Assembly: GCA_023614405.1 (NCBI GenBank) | Contig: CM042689.1 | Span: forward strand, 331,676,305-331,740,304 | Source: Avena insularis | Lineage: Eukaryota > Streptophyta > Magnoliopsida > Poales > Poaceae | Direction: 5' to 3' | DNA length: 64,000 bases | Shown: positions 46,306 through 56,929 of the stretch, piece after piece | Position numbering within the stretch: position 1 is the stretch's first letter | Layout: every line of letters begins with the position of its first letter | Translations under genes and position numbers: made by a program | The notes under the pieces: generated by a model | Told to the model about the DNA's origin: nothing | Database searches by the model: none | Seen by the model: only the letters and a program-made list of their open reading frames with translations

Positions 46306-47800
46306 TGATACGCCCAATTTGCATCACCTTTCTATATCATACTTTACCTCTATTCATTGATATTTGTATTATTATGAGGTATTATTTATGACTTTTTCAT
46401 CTGTTTATGCATGTTGGATGATTCCTGGAGGATGGACTGCCGGAGTCTGGATTCTGATGGAAAAGAAGGCATTTTGGTGCAATTTCGCAAAGATCAGAAA
46501 AATACCAGAAAAATATGGAAACGTATTATTTCTCCAGAAGAATGAGGGAGCCAGAAGGAGGGACGAAGAAGGGCCTCAGGGGTCCCACACCCCCTAGGCG
46601 CGGGCCCACCTGACCCCGCGCCTAGGGCAGGTGTGGCCCACCTGCCCGGCCTCCGACTCCGCCCCTTCGCCTATATCTTCCCTACAGAACCCTAAGTCTC
46701 GGGGAGCGACCACATATAGATTCCACCGCCTCTGTGGGGCGGAAAACACCGAGAGAGAAAGATCTCTCCCGCAGACAGATTTCTCCCAGGGGAATTCCTT
46801 CCCGGAGAGGGGAGACCATAATCAAGCTAGGCTTCATCGGGATCATCATCATCATCCACACCATCATCTCCACCAGCACCATCATCACCACTCCGTCCCG
46901 CTGTAACAATTGTGTTGGATATTGCTTTAGTTCTTAGGGGATACTTTCCCAGTGTTGATTACTATTATAGTTAATGCTTGTGAGTGGAACCATTGGATTA
47001 TTGTTTATGTTCAGATTGTTATCCATTATCATATCATCTTTGATCTTGATCCATATGATGTCTTGTGAGTTATTCGTCTAGTTCTTGAGGACATGAGATA
47101 AGTCATGTTGTTATTAGTGGATCCGTGTTGAGTTATTATTCAATGGTTTAGTATTTAAGTTACAGTGCTATTCTTATAGTGGTGTCATGTGAACGTCGAC
47201 TACATGACACTTCACCATTTATGGGCCTAGGGGAATGCATTGTGTATTTGGCTACTAATTGTGGGGTTGCCGGAGTGATAGAAACTTGAACCCTCGTTAG
47301 GACACCTTTACACAAGGGAGCGTAGGATCTCAGAGTTTAAGGTTGTGGTTAGATTTATATCTTAATTACTTTCCTGTAGTTACGGATGTTTGCAGGGGGT
47401 TTAATCACAAGTATGTATTAGTCCAAGTACGATCGTTACATTAGCACAGGTTCACCCACACAACACTTACAACACCAGAGAAGAGTACTCAGTTATTTGA
47501 AGTGAAAGCACTTGACAGAATTCCCATGTGTCCTCGAGAACGTTTGGTTCTTATAAGTATTTCCATCGGCTTGTCCTTTACTAAGAAAGGATTGGGCCAC
47601 TTTCTCCATTTGTTTGTTACCTTCGTTACTTGCTCCTTGTTTTGTTGCCTTGTCAGAAACCCGCTAAAAATCCATTTGCTAAGTATTCACAAGGATTTCC
47701 TGCTCCATACCACTATTCAGCACCTTCTGCTCCTCGTTGGGATCGACACTCCTATTTATCAAAAGTACGACGATACACCCCCTATACTTGTGGGTCATCA
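46306..47800 (+). repeat. 3' LTR of the truncated Athila-like element
   Basis: A 1.5-kb LTR from TGATACGCCC to GGGTCATCA, directly after the purine tract. GATGT follows at 47801-47805. It is a different LTR family from TGATACGTCC copies. It contains an ATC/CAC trinucleotide-rich run at about 46838-46895. No second copy lies in the window. Confidence 0.75.
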
Positions 47801-48450
47801 GATGTAATGTTGCTATTAGGAAGAAAACAACGGTCTCTTGTTCATGGAACATGTGGACTGTTTACCTTACACACTTTGCTAAAAGCAGTTGTCTGTTGCT
47901 TGCAACTTAATACTAGAGGGGGTTCGGATGATAACCTGAAGGTAGACTTCTAGTCATAGATGCAGTTGGATGGCGGTCTATGTATCTTGTTGTATTGCCC
48001 AATCGAATCTCATAGGATCTTTCTGACTAGTAATTGCATTGTTATGCCTTGCTCAGTTCCTGTCAATTTCCCCGCTGTAATTTGTTTACCCTTCATGCCA
48101 TGTTGTTTATCTAAGGAGAGCACCCCTAGTGAACTATGGACTCCGGTCCAATCTTTACCATTGATACATCTTCCACTGTTACTTGTTTACTTGCTGCAAA
48201 CCATCATTACCTTCCACACCATATGTCTAATCCTTTGTTACAGCAAATCGGTGAGCTTGACAACCTCACTGATTCATTGGGACAAAGTCTTGAGTTTGTA
48301 TTGTGCAGGTCTCCAAGCTGTTTGCAACACCCGTGTGACGTTTCCTTCCTCCTTCTGGTTCGATAACCTCGGTCTCAACTGAGGGAAAACTTGCTGCTGT
48401 GCTCTTCACACCCTGCGCTTGGGGTTACCAACAATGTGCCACGTCGAGCA
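47801..48450 (+). repeat. Athila-like LTR fragment, 3' part, sense
   Basis: Corresponds to 12977-13636 of the solo LTR. Its first bases GATGT match that LTR's own sequence at the insertion point. The 5' part is missing. It abuts an antisense copy at about 48454 with roughly 100 bp of inverted overlap. Confidence 0.75.
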
Positions 48451-49468
48451 CCATTAGCAAGCAACAGACAACTACTTTAAGCAAAGTGTGTAAGGTAAAT
48501 AATCCACTTGTTCGATGAACAAGAGACCGTTGCTTTCTCCCTAGTGGCAACAACATATCTACAACCGAAGAGATTTCTGTCACTTCCCTTAGAAACTAGA
48601 GGCATGAACCCACTATCGAGCATAAATACCCCCTCTTGGAGTCACTAGCAACTACTTGGCCAAGATAGCTACTAACAACAAAGAGCATGCAAGATCACAA
48701 ACAACACAAACATTATAGAATCAAATAGACAAAATCATTAATCAATCTGACATAGTAATCTCAATATCCATCGGATCCCTGCAAACACAACATGCATGAT
48801 TACAAATAGATTAGATCTTGATCATGAACGGAGCACACAAGATCTATACATGAAAGCACAAGGCGTAGATACAACCATCTAGCTACTACATGGACCCGTA
48901 GTCCAAGGTGGAACTACTCACGCTTCATACCGAAGGCTAGCATGATGAAGAAGAAAACCTCCGGGATGATCTCCCCTTCGGCAGGATGCCGGGAAGAACT
49001 TCAGATCCCCCCGATCTAGGGAAGATGGTGGCGGAGGCTATAGACGGTTTCGTGGAGTTTTGATCGGGTGCCTAGGGTTTCTGTATCGGGGGTTTCTTAC
49101 AGGCGAAGAGGCGAGGCTGGGAGGCGGCCGGAGGGCCCACACCCTACCCAGGCGCGGGGTTGGCCCACCCGCGCCTAGGGGGTGTGGTGGCCCTGGCTCG
49201 CCTCTCCATCTCTCCTCTAGACTTCATGACGCCCACGGTAAAATATTGACTTTGGCTTTTGTCCCGTACAATTCCGAGAATATTGATTTTCTGCCTTTCT
49301 GAAACCAAAAACAGAAGAAAACAGACAACTGACATTGTGGCAACTTGTTAATAGGTTAGTTCCAGAAAAGATATAAAAACACCTCAAAGTATAGACAAAG
49401 CAAAGCAAAGTAGATACTAAACAAGCATGGAGCATCAAAAATTATAGATACATTTTTGACGTATCACT

Positions 49469-49665
49469 TCCCTGCATGCCCGCCTCGACCGAGCTGAACA
49501 GGAGGTGCAGACGCAACGAGCTCTCATCAATTATTTCAATGAAGAATGGTATATCTGACCCACCGCAGCCACCTCCCCCAGCGCCGACGGCCGCGTGTAG
49601 TCCTAGGTTGTGTGGCGTGATGAGTGTAACGATGTTTTAGGGCTTGAATAAAGATTTTCATTGCA
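49469..49665 (+). pseudogene. 3' end of an interrupted host gene
   Basis: Directly after the LTR the plus strand is open as ARLDRAEQEVQTQRALINYF then NEEWYI, ending at TGA 49556-49558. The peptide is helical and charged, like the end of a coiled coil. A poly(A) signal AATAAA follows at 49647-49652, a normal distance for a plant 3' UTR. The 5' part is displaced or lost. It may belong with the frame at 37402-37757 across the LTR nest, both being plus strand, but this is unproven. I do not recognise the family. Confidence 0.45.
49647..49652 (+). terminator. Poly(A) signal
   Basis: AATAAA, 89 bp after the TGA at 49556-49558. Confidence 0.5.
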
Positions 49666-49703
49666 ACATTCATACATCATGCATGACACGCGCACAACCT
49701 AGC

Positions 49704-50100
49704 CTACTCGTCGGAGTCGGAGGAGGAGTCGGAGTGGTAGCAGCGGCGGCACATGGTGTGGTCGAAGACGCTGACGCCGAACTTTCCTTTGCCGTCGTAC
49801 TTGAAGACGACGATGTTGCCCGCTTCGATCTGGTGCGAGCGAGCGAAACGCTCCCAGCCGTTGCCGAGGTACATCTGGACGAGGTGGTCGGACTACAGGT
49901 CGACTGGGTACCTGCCAGTCCTGAAGCCGTTTGCTCGCGGCATGGCGAGCGGGGGGCGGCTCGTCGCCGATCATCGTCACGAACCCGCGGGGCAGGAGCA
50001 GCCTGTCACGCGACATGTCGTGGTGGATGGCCACGGCGAACTAGGTGCCTGGGTCAAAATCTTCGGGCGACGACGACGTTGAGGGAGAGCGTGATGGCGT
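49704..50100 (-). pseudogene. B3 DNA-binding domain pseudogene
   Basis: The minus strand encodes one B3 domain, the plant-specific DNA-binding fold. It reads SSSPEDFDPGT, stop, FAVAIHHDMSRDRLLLPRGF, then, in a shifted frame, GFRTGRYPVDL, stop, SDHLVQMYLGNGWERFARSH, QIEAGNIVVFKYDGKGKFGV, SVFDHTMCRRCYHSDSSSD. It ends at TAG 49704-49706. The GNGWERFA and GNIVVFKYDG blocks and the FDHTMCRR end are typical of REM-like B3 proteins. Both internal stops, TAG at 50041-50043 and 49893-49895, are at positions where Gln (CAG) fits. The frameshift lies in a run of six G at 49951-49956. No other exon was found; the gene looks recently dead. A small intron is a weaker alternative. Confidence 0.75.
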
Positions 50101-50196
50101 GGTGAGTTGGTCGCGTCCTCCACGCCCTCCCTCGGTGTCCACGGCCGCCACGACCTCCCCTCAACCCAGCGCCACCGGCCATGGCTAGCTACAAGC

Positions 50197-50256
50197 AGTG
50201 GAGAAGGAAAAGTGGAAGGAAAAGGGGAAGGGAAAGGGGAAGGAGGAAAGGCTGAA
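50197..50256 (+). repeat. Purine-rich tract
   Basis: About 60 bp of G/A with repeated aaaggggaaggg, just upstream of the B3 pseudogene on its 5' side. It is a simple sequence, possibly able to form unusual DNA structure. Confidence 0.6.
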
Positions 50257-50627
50257 TCGTTGCCGCTGCGTGCGTCTGAATCGGTGCCGCTGACCGCGTC
50301 TGGAATCAATGCCGCATGTTAAGGTGGTGGAGGGCGGTGGCACGCTGAACGGCGTCCGCTGCTCCGCTGCGTTCGTCGACGCAACCGAGCCTCAGATTAG
50401 ATGCATGAATAGGTCAAGCCGAACGTGTTTCGTTGAATGGGTCGCCTCGATGGGGCGCCGCGCACGCCCCGCGCGTCCGCGCGGAGTTTTGAGCACGCAC
50501 ACACCGTTTGGTCGCCCCGGTGTAGATGTCGGGGGAGGAGTCACGTGCTATCCCGGGAAGGTGAATCATGTCCCATTGTGATTCATGAACATCGATCGGT
50601 GAATGCATTCTTTCGATAATGTTGTGT

Positions 50628-50633
50628 TTTATT
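50628..50633 (-). terminator. Poly(A) signal of the OFP gene
   Basis: AATAAA on the minus strand, about 157 bp after the OFP stop, a usual plant 3' UTR length. Confidence 0.55.
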
Positions 50634-50789
50634 TATAAAACGGGGCGCGAGGAGATAATGTTGTCCCTGAACATCGACCGAACAGGAGTATAGAAGGTGC
50701 GATTTATAGAGAACAAAACAAGCAACTGGTAAGAAAGATCGCCGCACTCTGCCAATTATGAACCAGAGACACATGTTAGTTACATGGAA

Positions 50790-51812
50790 CTAAGGCCGGG
50801 CGGCGGAGCGACAAGGCAGGTCGATCAGCCGCGCGCCGGGGGCGGCGAGGCGAGCAGGGTTGAGCTCGAACCAGACCTGGCGGAACACCTTGACGATGCA
50901 GTCGTGGTGCTCGTCCGCGTTGAGCGAGAGGTAGCACGCCAGGAGCGTCTCCAGCTCCTCCGGCCGGCCGATGCGCTTGCTGGCGATCATCTCCACCATC
51001 GAGTCGCGGAACTCCCGCTGCGGGTCGCTCGTCCGCCGCACCACCGCGAACCTCTCCAGCCCCGACACGGCCGCCGCGGCGCAGCGTGGCGACCGGACGC
51101 GCACCGCCGCGAGCCGCGCGCCCGGCGCCCTTCCTGCAGTGAAGGACCGCCTCCCGCTTCCCCGGCGACGGCGCTGGCGGCGGCTCCGTGGCCGCTTCTC
51201 CTCGTCCGTGTCGGACGACGGAGGCGTCGGCGGCATCGCGGGGACCGGCGGGGAAGTCGCCGGCGCACGGTCCGGCGGGGAGGCGGAGCGCGAGAACGGG
51301 ACGAGGTGTCTGAGCGGCGGCGGCATCGGCGTCAACGCGGGGACCGGCGGGGTCGCCGGCGCAGGCCCAGGCGGGGAGCGCGAGAACGGGACGAGGTGTC
51401 TGAGCGGCGGCAGGTCGCGATCGCCGCCGACCGAGTAGTGGCGTCGACGGCACATCAGCTGCCGCGCGACCGCGGTCGCGGCTGCAGCCTCGGAGTCGTC
51501 GTCATTGCCGACCGACAGGCGACGCGGCGCGATATCAGGAGCCGCGGGGGTAGCGGGTGATGCGGTATCCGCCGTCGGGGTACTCTGCGATGCGGGGCTC
51601 GGGGTCGCACGCTCGTGGAAGCAAGACGGGAAGCCGCTGGCGACGCTCTTGGCCTTGTTGGGCTTAGAGGGGGCAGCAGCGGCATTGCTCCTAGCCGTGA
51701 GCTTGGAGAGCCACGCGAGCGGCGAGAAGGCCTGTTTGCTCTTGCCGCTCTTGCTGTCTACTTCCCCTTGCTCTTCCGGCTGCTGCCGCTTATTTCTTCC
51801 CCACCACCTCAT
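50790..51812 (-). CDS. OVATE family protein (transcriptional regulator)
   Basis: A single-exon gene of 340 codons, as expected for OFPs. The family represses transcription, binds TALE homeodomain and TRM proteins, and controls organ shape and cell-wall or hormone programmes; this is family knowledge. The C-terminal OVATE domain (about residues 255-317) is complete: VVRRTSDPQREFRDSMVEMI, RPEELETLLACYLSLNADEH, DCIVKVFRQVWFEL. The N-terminus has a basic segment (MRWWGRNKRQQ) and FSPLAWLSKLTAR, followed by low-complexity Ala/Pro/Ser. PPLRHLVPFSRS occurs twice, 30 residues apart, a 90-bp in-frame duplication. An Arg-rich run (RPRSRRQRRRRGSGRRS) may serve nuclear import. The chosen ATG is the first in frame, 70 bp below a TATA box. 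No lesion is visible; it is the only apparently intact host gene here. Confidence 0.9.
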   Translation of the reverse strand: MRWWGRNKRQQPEEQGEVDSKSGKSKQAFSPLAWLSKLTARSNAAAAPSKPNKAKSVASGFPSCFHERATPSPASQSTPTADTASPATPAAPDIAPRRLSVGNDDDSEAAAATAVARQLMCRRRHYSVGGDRDLPPLRHLVPFSRSPPGPAPATPPVPALTPMPPPLRHLVPFSRSASPPDRAPATSPPVPAMPPTPPSSDTDEEKRPRSRRQRRRRGSGRRSFTAGRAPGARLAAVRVRSPRCAAAAVSGLERFAVVRRTSDPQREFRDSMVEMIASKRIGRPEELETLLACYLSLNADEHHDCIVKVFRQVWFELNPARLAAPGARLIDLPCRSAARP

Positions 51813-51881
51813 GGCTACCTGCTGGTTTCTCGGTGTTCCTGTGGTGGAGACTGTGAGAAGAGCAGCGAGCTGGCTGAGGGG

Positions 51882-51889
51882 TATTTAAA
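51882..51889 (-). promoter_or_regulatory. TATA box of the OFP gene
   Basis: TTTAAATA on the minus strand about 70 bp before the ATG, implying a short 5' UTR. Confidence 0.6.
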
Positions 51890-53599
51890 GGGAGTTTTTG
51901 GCGGCCAGGATCGTCTCGTCGTGTGACACTGCAGACATTGAAACCTTGAAAAATGATGTTTGAAAGTTCAGAGCGGAGCTTTAAGCCGTGCACTTTTGCA
52001 TGCATGTACTCTGCGTTCTGGCTGATTGATTTGCGTGATTGATGCCCGTAGGAGTAATTTGTAGTAGTACAATAATTCTAGGCTGATTGGATTGTTTAGC
52101 TGCTGCATGTTTGCCGTGTCACTCGCAGATTAAAAAAAACGCAGTACTAGTGCATGGAATGCTGTAGTGCAGGCTTTCGCGACACGGAAATGCTGGACTT
52201 ACGGAATTGTTGTTACGGAAGAATCTTACGGACATATGTGGTGAAAACTGATTGGTTCAATTCCTTGGTCCTCCGTGATTTACGGCTCATGACCTCTCTA
52301 TCTAATCTCCACGTCATTCTGTAAACTGAATTCGTGAGAAAAACGTCCGTAGATGTAGTATTACTGTTCACGACATGCTAATACTCCCTCCATTGTAGTG
52401 CATGGAATGCTGTAGTACACACAGCCTTGATGCGCGACTTTTGCGTTTACCCAGATCCTGACAGTCTTTACTAGTACTGGTAGTACAGATTATGATCAGG
52501 AGGTAAGTAAAATCAACTAATGGATGTTGTCGACACAACATTAGCGGTGGCATCATGGACTCATGGTTGGGCGTGGAGGCAGGCTGCTGACAAGGGTGCA
52601 ACTTTGGGAGCAGAAAGTGAGGAAACCAAAGGGAAATCAGCGATCGAGAAGGGGAGGGTAGGCCGGCAGGCGTGATCCCGGCCTCTGCCCACCTGAGGCC
52701 CCCCATTCCACGAGGCGCACGCAAACTCGCGTCTCGTAGTCTTTGCGTGCGTGCGTTCGGGCGTGACTGGCACTCGCCCTGCCTTTCCATTCCTTTTTCC
52801 GATGAGATGCGGAGGCAGAGCTGCTGCAGTCACACGCGCAGCAGCGCAGCGCAGTGCGGATTGCGGGAAAAGGGTGGCGCGTACGGCGGAGAAGGGAGAA
52901 AACGAGCGAGCGAGCGAGCACTGTAGGAGTGTAGGTGCGGTTGTTGGTGACTACTAGGCGCAGGCGGGGAGGGGGCCGTCGGCCTGCCCCTGCCCGGCTT
53001 TTGTCTCCGCTGCAGATGCTGCATGCCTACGGGGTTCTTGTTTCTTGCATCCTCCCAGCGGTGCCTCGCCGGCCGCTTTGTTCACTTCGAACAAAGTCCC
53101 CGCCTCAAAACCATTCCATGCCTTTTTACTGACCTGCGGCTGGATCTGCCTGCGGATATTGTCGTCCCCTTCCCTCGATCCTGCATCGAGTAAAAGAAAA
53201 TCACACTGCGTCATTTGCCTCCTGCGTGAAGACTCAAGAGGACATGAATGCATCTTCCACTAGACTGGTCATAGTGGGTAGTAAGAGCGGGTACAATAAA
53301 ATATAATCAGATGACTATAAGAAATTAAATGTTATAGTTTTGATGAGAGAGATAACATGAAAGAAAATTTAAGCGGCCTATAAGTTAAGATCTTTTATAA
53401 TGGAGTGTTTCTTAGCTCGTCATCCTAGCCCAATCACATATATGCATGTACTCAAAGTCATTAAATATAGATACAGTTGTTATCTCTCTTCCATTGTTTG
53501 CTGGATAGGGAGATTTGGTCGTGCGCACCCGTGTTCTACTCTGGTCGTTTGGTAACAGAGGGAGCGATTCGAAACTCTGCTCGCTATTAATATCATGAA
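51890..53599. other. OFP upstream intergenic region, GC-rich part
   Basis: Contains the 21-bp direct repeats at 52148-52416 and a CpG-rich stretch (52560-53060) with cgag tetranucleotide repeats at about 52906-52920. Overlapping frames on both strands show no domain. It may hold OFP regulatory DNA or the remains of a gene, but I cannot support a call. Confidence 0.4.
52148..52416. repeat. Perfect 21-bp direct repeats, 248 bp apart
   Basis: The same 21 bases (tagtgcatggaatgctgtag plus t) occur at 52148-52168 and 52396-52416. The segment between lacks obvious inverted ends. Confidence 0.7.
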
Positions 53600-54135
53600 G
53601 CATGTCCTCATTCCATGGTGCCGACGAAGAAGGTCATAGAAGCCGAGATCTGAAGACTATCAATGGTGGTTCGAAGCTTTGTGATGATGAGGAATTTGGC
53701 TTGGTGTTTCTTGACTTAGAGGAGCGGCTTGCAAGTGGGGGTGACTGCACAAGAGAAGCTCAAAGTCTTGTCTTTTAGGATGAAAATTCAAGGTCTGGTC
53801 TTTATTGGTTGTGCCTGACAATGGTCTTGTTGAAGTTATTGTTTTAAAAACGAGGACTTTCTTCAGGGTGAAAACCTAATGTCTATGATCGGACGACGAC
53901 AGTGTTTGTGCACTATTACCTTTTTGGAAGCGTCGTTTTTGGAGAAGCTGGACTTCTGGTGCTGTCCTGGTGGTGTTACTGCTGCTCGACGAATAAATAG
54001 ATTAACCTCGCTGTAATTTCTCTCTTTTTTGGTTATGTGCATCCGTACTACCGCTAGGATGATGCATTGTTGCAGAGGTTGAATGTAATTGGTATCTTCG
54101 CGATATTAATATACACTCTTTATCCAAAAAAATAT
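53600..54135 (+). mobile_element. Retroposon-like 3' fragment
   Basis: Relics of coding-like sequence are followed by a tail ttggtatcttcgcgatatta and ccaaaaaaat. This layout recalls the 3' end of a plant LINE or a processed copy. No reverse transcriptase is present and no target duplication was identified. Confidence 0.35.
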
Positions 54136-54274
54136 GTTACTAGTCTAAGTTTCTTCATAGTGCGTTTTTTAAGTGCTCTGATTCAAATGAATTATGGAAA
54201 TTTTAGCTAAAATGTTCTCTGAATGTGTACATATTGAATTAACCCGCGACAACTAATTTATATCATAATAGGTA

Positions 54275-54485
54275 CTACCTCTATCCCAGTTTATAAGACT
54301 TACGCGTATAACTAGATCGTCCGCATGAGCTATATAATATAAATTATATAATATAAAAATTATATCATTAGAAAATATAACATTTGAAGTTTCTAATAGT
54401 ATAGTTTTTATCTTATATATCTCATGCTAAGTTGGTTAATTTATCGATTTAGAAATACGCGTAGGTCCTATAAACCAGGGAGTAG
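54275..54485. mobile_element. Stowaway MITE
   Basis: A 211-bp AT-rich element. Ends are CTACCTCTATCCCAGTTTAT and the inverted CTACTCCCTGGTTTATAGG, flanked by TA dinucleotides (54273-54274, 54486-54487). An inner pair of arms contains ACGCGTA. These are hallmarks of Tc1/mariner-related Stowaway elements. Confidence 0.8.
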
Positions 54486-54487
54486 TA

Positions 54488-55427
54488 CCAAATTCTCAAA
54501 TTTAGTTTGCCACTCCGAATATCCCTCCCTTTCTAGATAAGCGACGACCGACAAGGCATGCATGATAGCTTAGCTTTACCAATTACTACTACTGCCAATC
54601 TACATGCAAACAATCCTAGCTAACTTTCTCTGCCTATCCATCGATGATACAGACCTGACCCGAGGCAAACTCGTATGAATGTATGATACCGACCTGAATG
54701 ATCACGACCATGCCGTGGATTGGGGCAGGTCGCTCCGTTCGCTGGTTCCATTTCATTTCAAATTTGGGCATTGTGCATCCCCTTTTGGGCTCCTTTCTCT
54801 GGCACGGCAAGCTGGTGGCTCACTTTGAGCCACGTAGAGTGCCCGCAGGGAAAAGGTCCTGTCTAGACTTACATCATAGTCCTAGCCTAGGGCATGCGCC
54901 TGTCCTCCCACTTCAGTTTTATTAATTCAGCACAGTGGCATGCATGCGTGGTTCGAATTTTTTTGAACTTGTATCGATGATTGGTTCGTAGCTGCAGCCT
55001 GCAGGTGTGAAATCTTCATTTGACTTGCACAGTGTGATAAGGAAAGCATCTTTCTACTCATCTTGCACAATGGAAAAAAACAGTAGTATCTGACAAAAAA
55101 ATTAGTACGAAAGGACCCTAACTGGAAAATATGTCCGGATCTGACATTTTGCCTCATCCGCTCTACATCGGGCGTTGAGCTTCCGTGCCAACCTGGCGCT
55201 CATTCCATTAACCTACCGATAGGGTTGCAAGCGGCACCCCCATAATGACCCGTAAAACAAAATATAGACAAAAGAAGGTTTCAAAATCTAGCAAAATTAA
55301 TGAAGGTTTAGTTAAAAAGTTGTGCCGCAATCCGCCTCGCTTGACACCCTACCTACCGAGGAGGAGATGATTATCGAGCTCGAACAGGGATCAGACATTC
55401 AGCTGGCTAGCCTCAGCATAAATCTTA
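54488..55427. other. Intergenic, nothing supported
   Basis: Mixed-composition DNA with short frames only. No domain, repeat boundary or RNA gene was recognised. Confidence 0.35.
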
Positions 55428-55645
55428 GGGTATGTTTGGTTTTTTCCAAGAATGCCCTATCAAATTTTTGGCTAGTTGAAAGACTTGTTGTGCATTTTCT
55501 TACCCACAAGTTGCCCAAAATAAACTAGAGTTGTTTATGGAGCATTGACGTACTAAATTGTTAGCAACTATCCAAACAAGAGCAATCTTTTGGTCACGAC
55601 CAAAATTACGGTAGTGTACACTTTGGTCATAATCCAAACGTTCCC
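55428..55645. mobile_element. Tourist-like MITE
   Basis: A 218-bp element with ends GGGTATGTTTGGTT and, inverted, GGGAACGTTTGGAT (11 of 14 match). The 3-bp duplication TTA (55425-55427, 55646-55648) is typical of PIF/Harbinger-derived MITEs. It has no coding capacity. Confidence 0.7.
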
Positions 55646-55762
55646 TTAAACTGAGGCTTTAAGGTAGTCGAAAGGTTACGTGGTCATGAGCGAGGGTGGG
55701 CCCTGACATACCTGATCCTAGCCTTCTCCTTCCTCTAGACACTAAGGTCGCCTCTCTATTTG

Positions 55763-56929
55763 TGAAAGGATAGAGATGTCGCCTAAAGGGGGTGTTGAAT
55801 AGACAATTTCAAAACTATTACGTTTTGGCTTGATAGAATACGGAATTAAACTAACGTATATTTTACAAGCACAAAATTTAAATACACTCGGCTCAACTAA
55901 GTGCACCAACAAGAAGTTAAGTTAAGCAAGATAGCACAAGATAAATATATCACAAGTGATAAGCAAGATATAAGTACTTCAAGCTCGATAGCTATCATAA
56001 GGAAAGTAAGTTTATATATAGAGATAACGGAGGCACGCGGAGACAAAGATGTATTCCCGTGTTTCCTTACAAGTAAGGTACGTTACATTGGAGAGGTGTG
56101 GGATTCCACGAAGGATTTTCCAACGTCATGAAGGCTCACCTTCTTCTCCGAGTCTATCCCACGAAGAATATGCCCTTTCCTTATGGCTAGCTTTTCCTCC
56201 ACTCTAAAGATGGCAAGCTCCACAACCACTTAACAAGCTCCACGAAGGATAAGTCTGGGTCTCTTCATAATCTTCCACGAAGAGGACACCGTGGTACCAA
56301 CCGCCAAGCCAACTAGGAGGTCACCCTTCAAGAGTAACAAGCTCATGGTCTCTCACTCGAACAAATCGTAATGGATAGCTCAACACTTATGCAAGAATGC
56401 AAAGCAAGAACACCAAAGGTGCTCAAATTCTTCACTCTCAAATCCTGCCTAAGAAACAAGTGCTATGGAGGAATTAGAGACGAAGAACAATGGTGGAAAT
56501 CAACCAATGACTTAAAGATCTAGATCCAATGGGTTCTCCTCACTTAGAGGAGAAATTGATTGGTGCAGATTGTAGATCTAGATCTCCTCTTCCAAAGCCC
56601 TCAAAATGATGCAAGAATCATAGGAGAAAAGGGGGAGGAAGCAAGCTCAAGAGGTTCAAAAATGGTGGTCAATTTTGTGGTCAAGGAGACCCACAAACGT
56701 TGGGGAAGAATCCCCTTATATAGGGGAAAGAAAATATGGACGTTGGGAGGCTTCCTGTGAAAACCCGGTCTAAAAGTCGGTTGGATCGGCCCCGGCACCG
56801 GGAAACTCGGTCCCTAGGCCGGTTGACCGGACTACAGACCGGAAAAGGCACTGTTTACTAACTCGGAATAGACTCAGTCGCGAAAACTGGAAAATCCGGT
56901 CTACGACCCGGTCTACCGGCGGTGGCACC
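55763..56929 (-). repeat. SIRE/Maximus-like LTR, interrupted
   Basis: Begins TGAAAGGATAGAGATGTCGC like the LTRs at 1766 and 10162, but is a diverged family. A TATATAAG box lies at about 56716 (minus strand). It has CCGGT/ACCGG-rich sequence towards 56929, where an Athila-like element enters. Its remainder should lie beyond the window. Confidence 0.7.

Larger units (their letters stand above)
37758..49466 (-). mobile_element. Athila-like LTR, antisense, split by a 10-kb insertion
   Basis: The two minus-strand parts, 37758-38292 and about 48454-49466, together make one complete LTR of about 1.55 kb (TGATACGTC..ACATCA), the same length as the solo LTR at 1436-13636. They meet at the same LTR position, so they were once contiguous. 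The material between is a truncated Athila-like element and another LTR. No matching target duplication is visible at 37753-37757 (TCAGT) against 49467-49471 (CTTCC), so the flanks may have been rearranged after insertion. Confidence 0.7.

Noticed and set aside
50784..51560. A 258-codon plus-strand frame opposite the OFP gene
   Set aside because: An antisense shadow of a GC-rich coding region; the minus strand carries the OVATE domain.
52368..53263. Several overlapping frames in a CpG-rich region upstream of OFP
   Set aside because: No domain, no consistent frame, no start or splice evidence; could equally be regulatory DNA.
53262..53420. Possible MITE near ctggtcatagtgggtag
   Set aside because: No clear inverted ends or target duplication could be traced.
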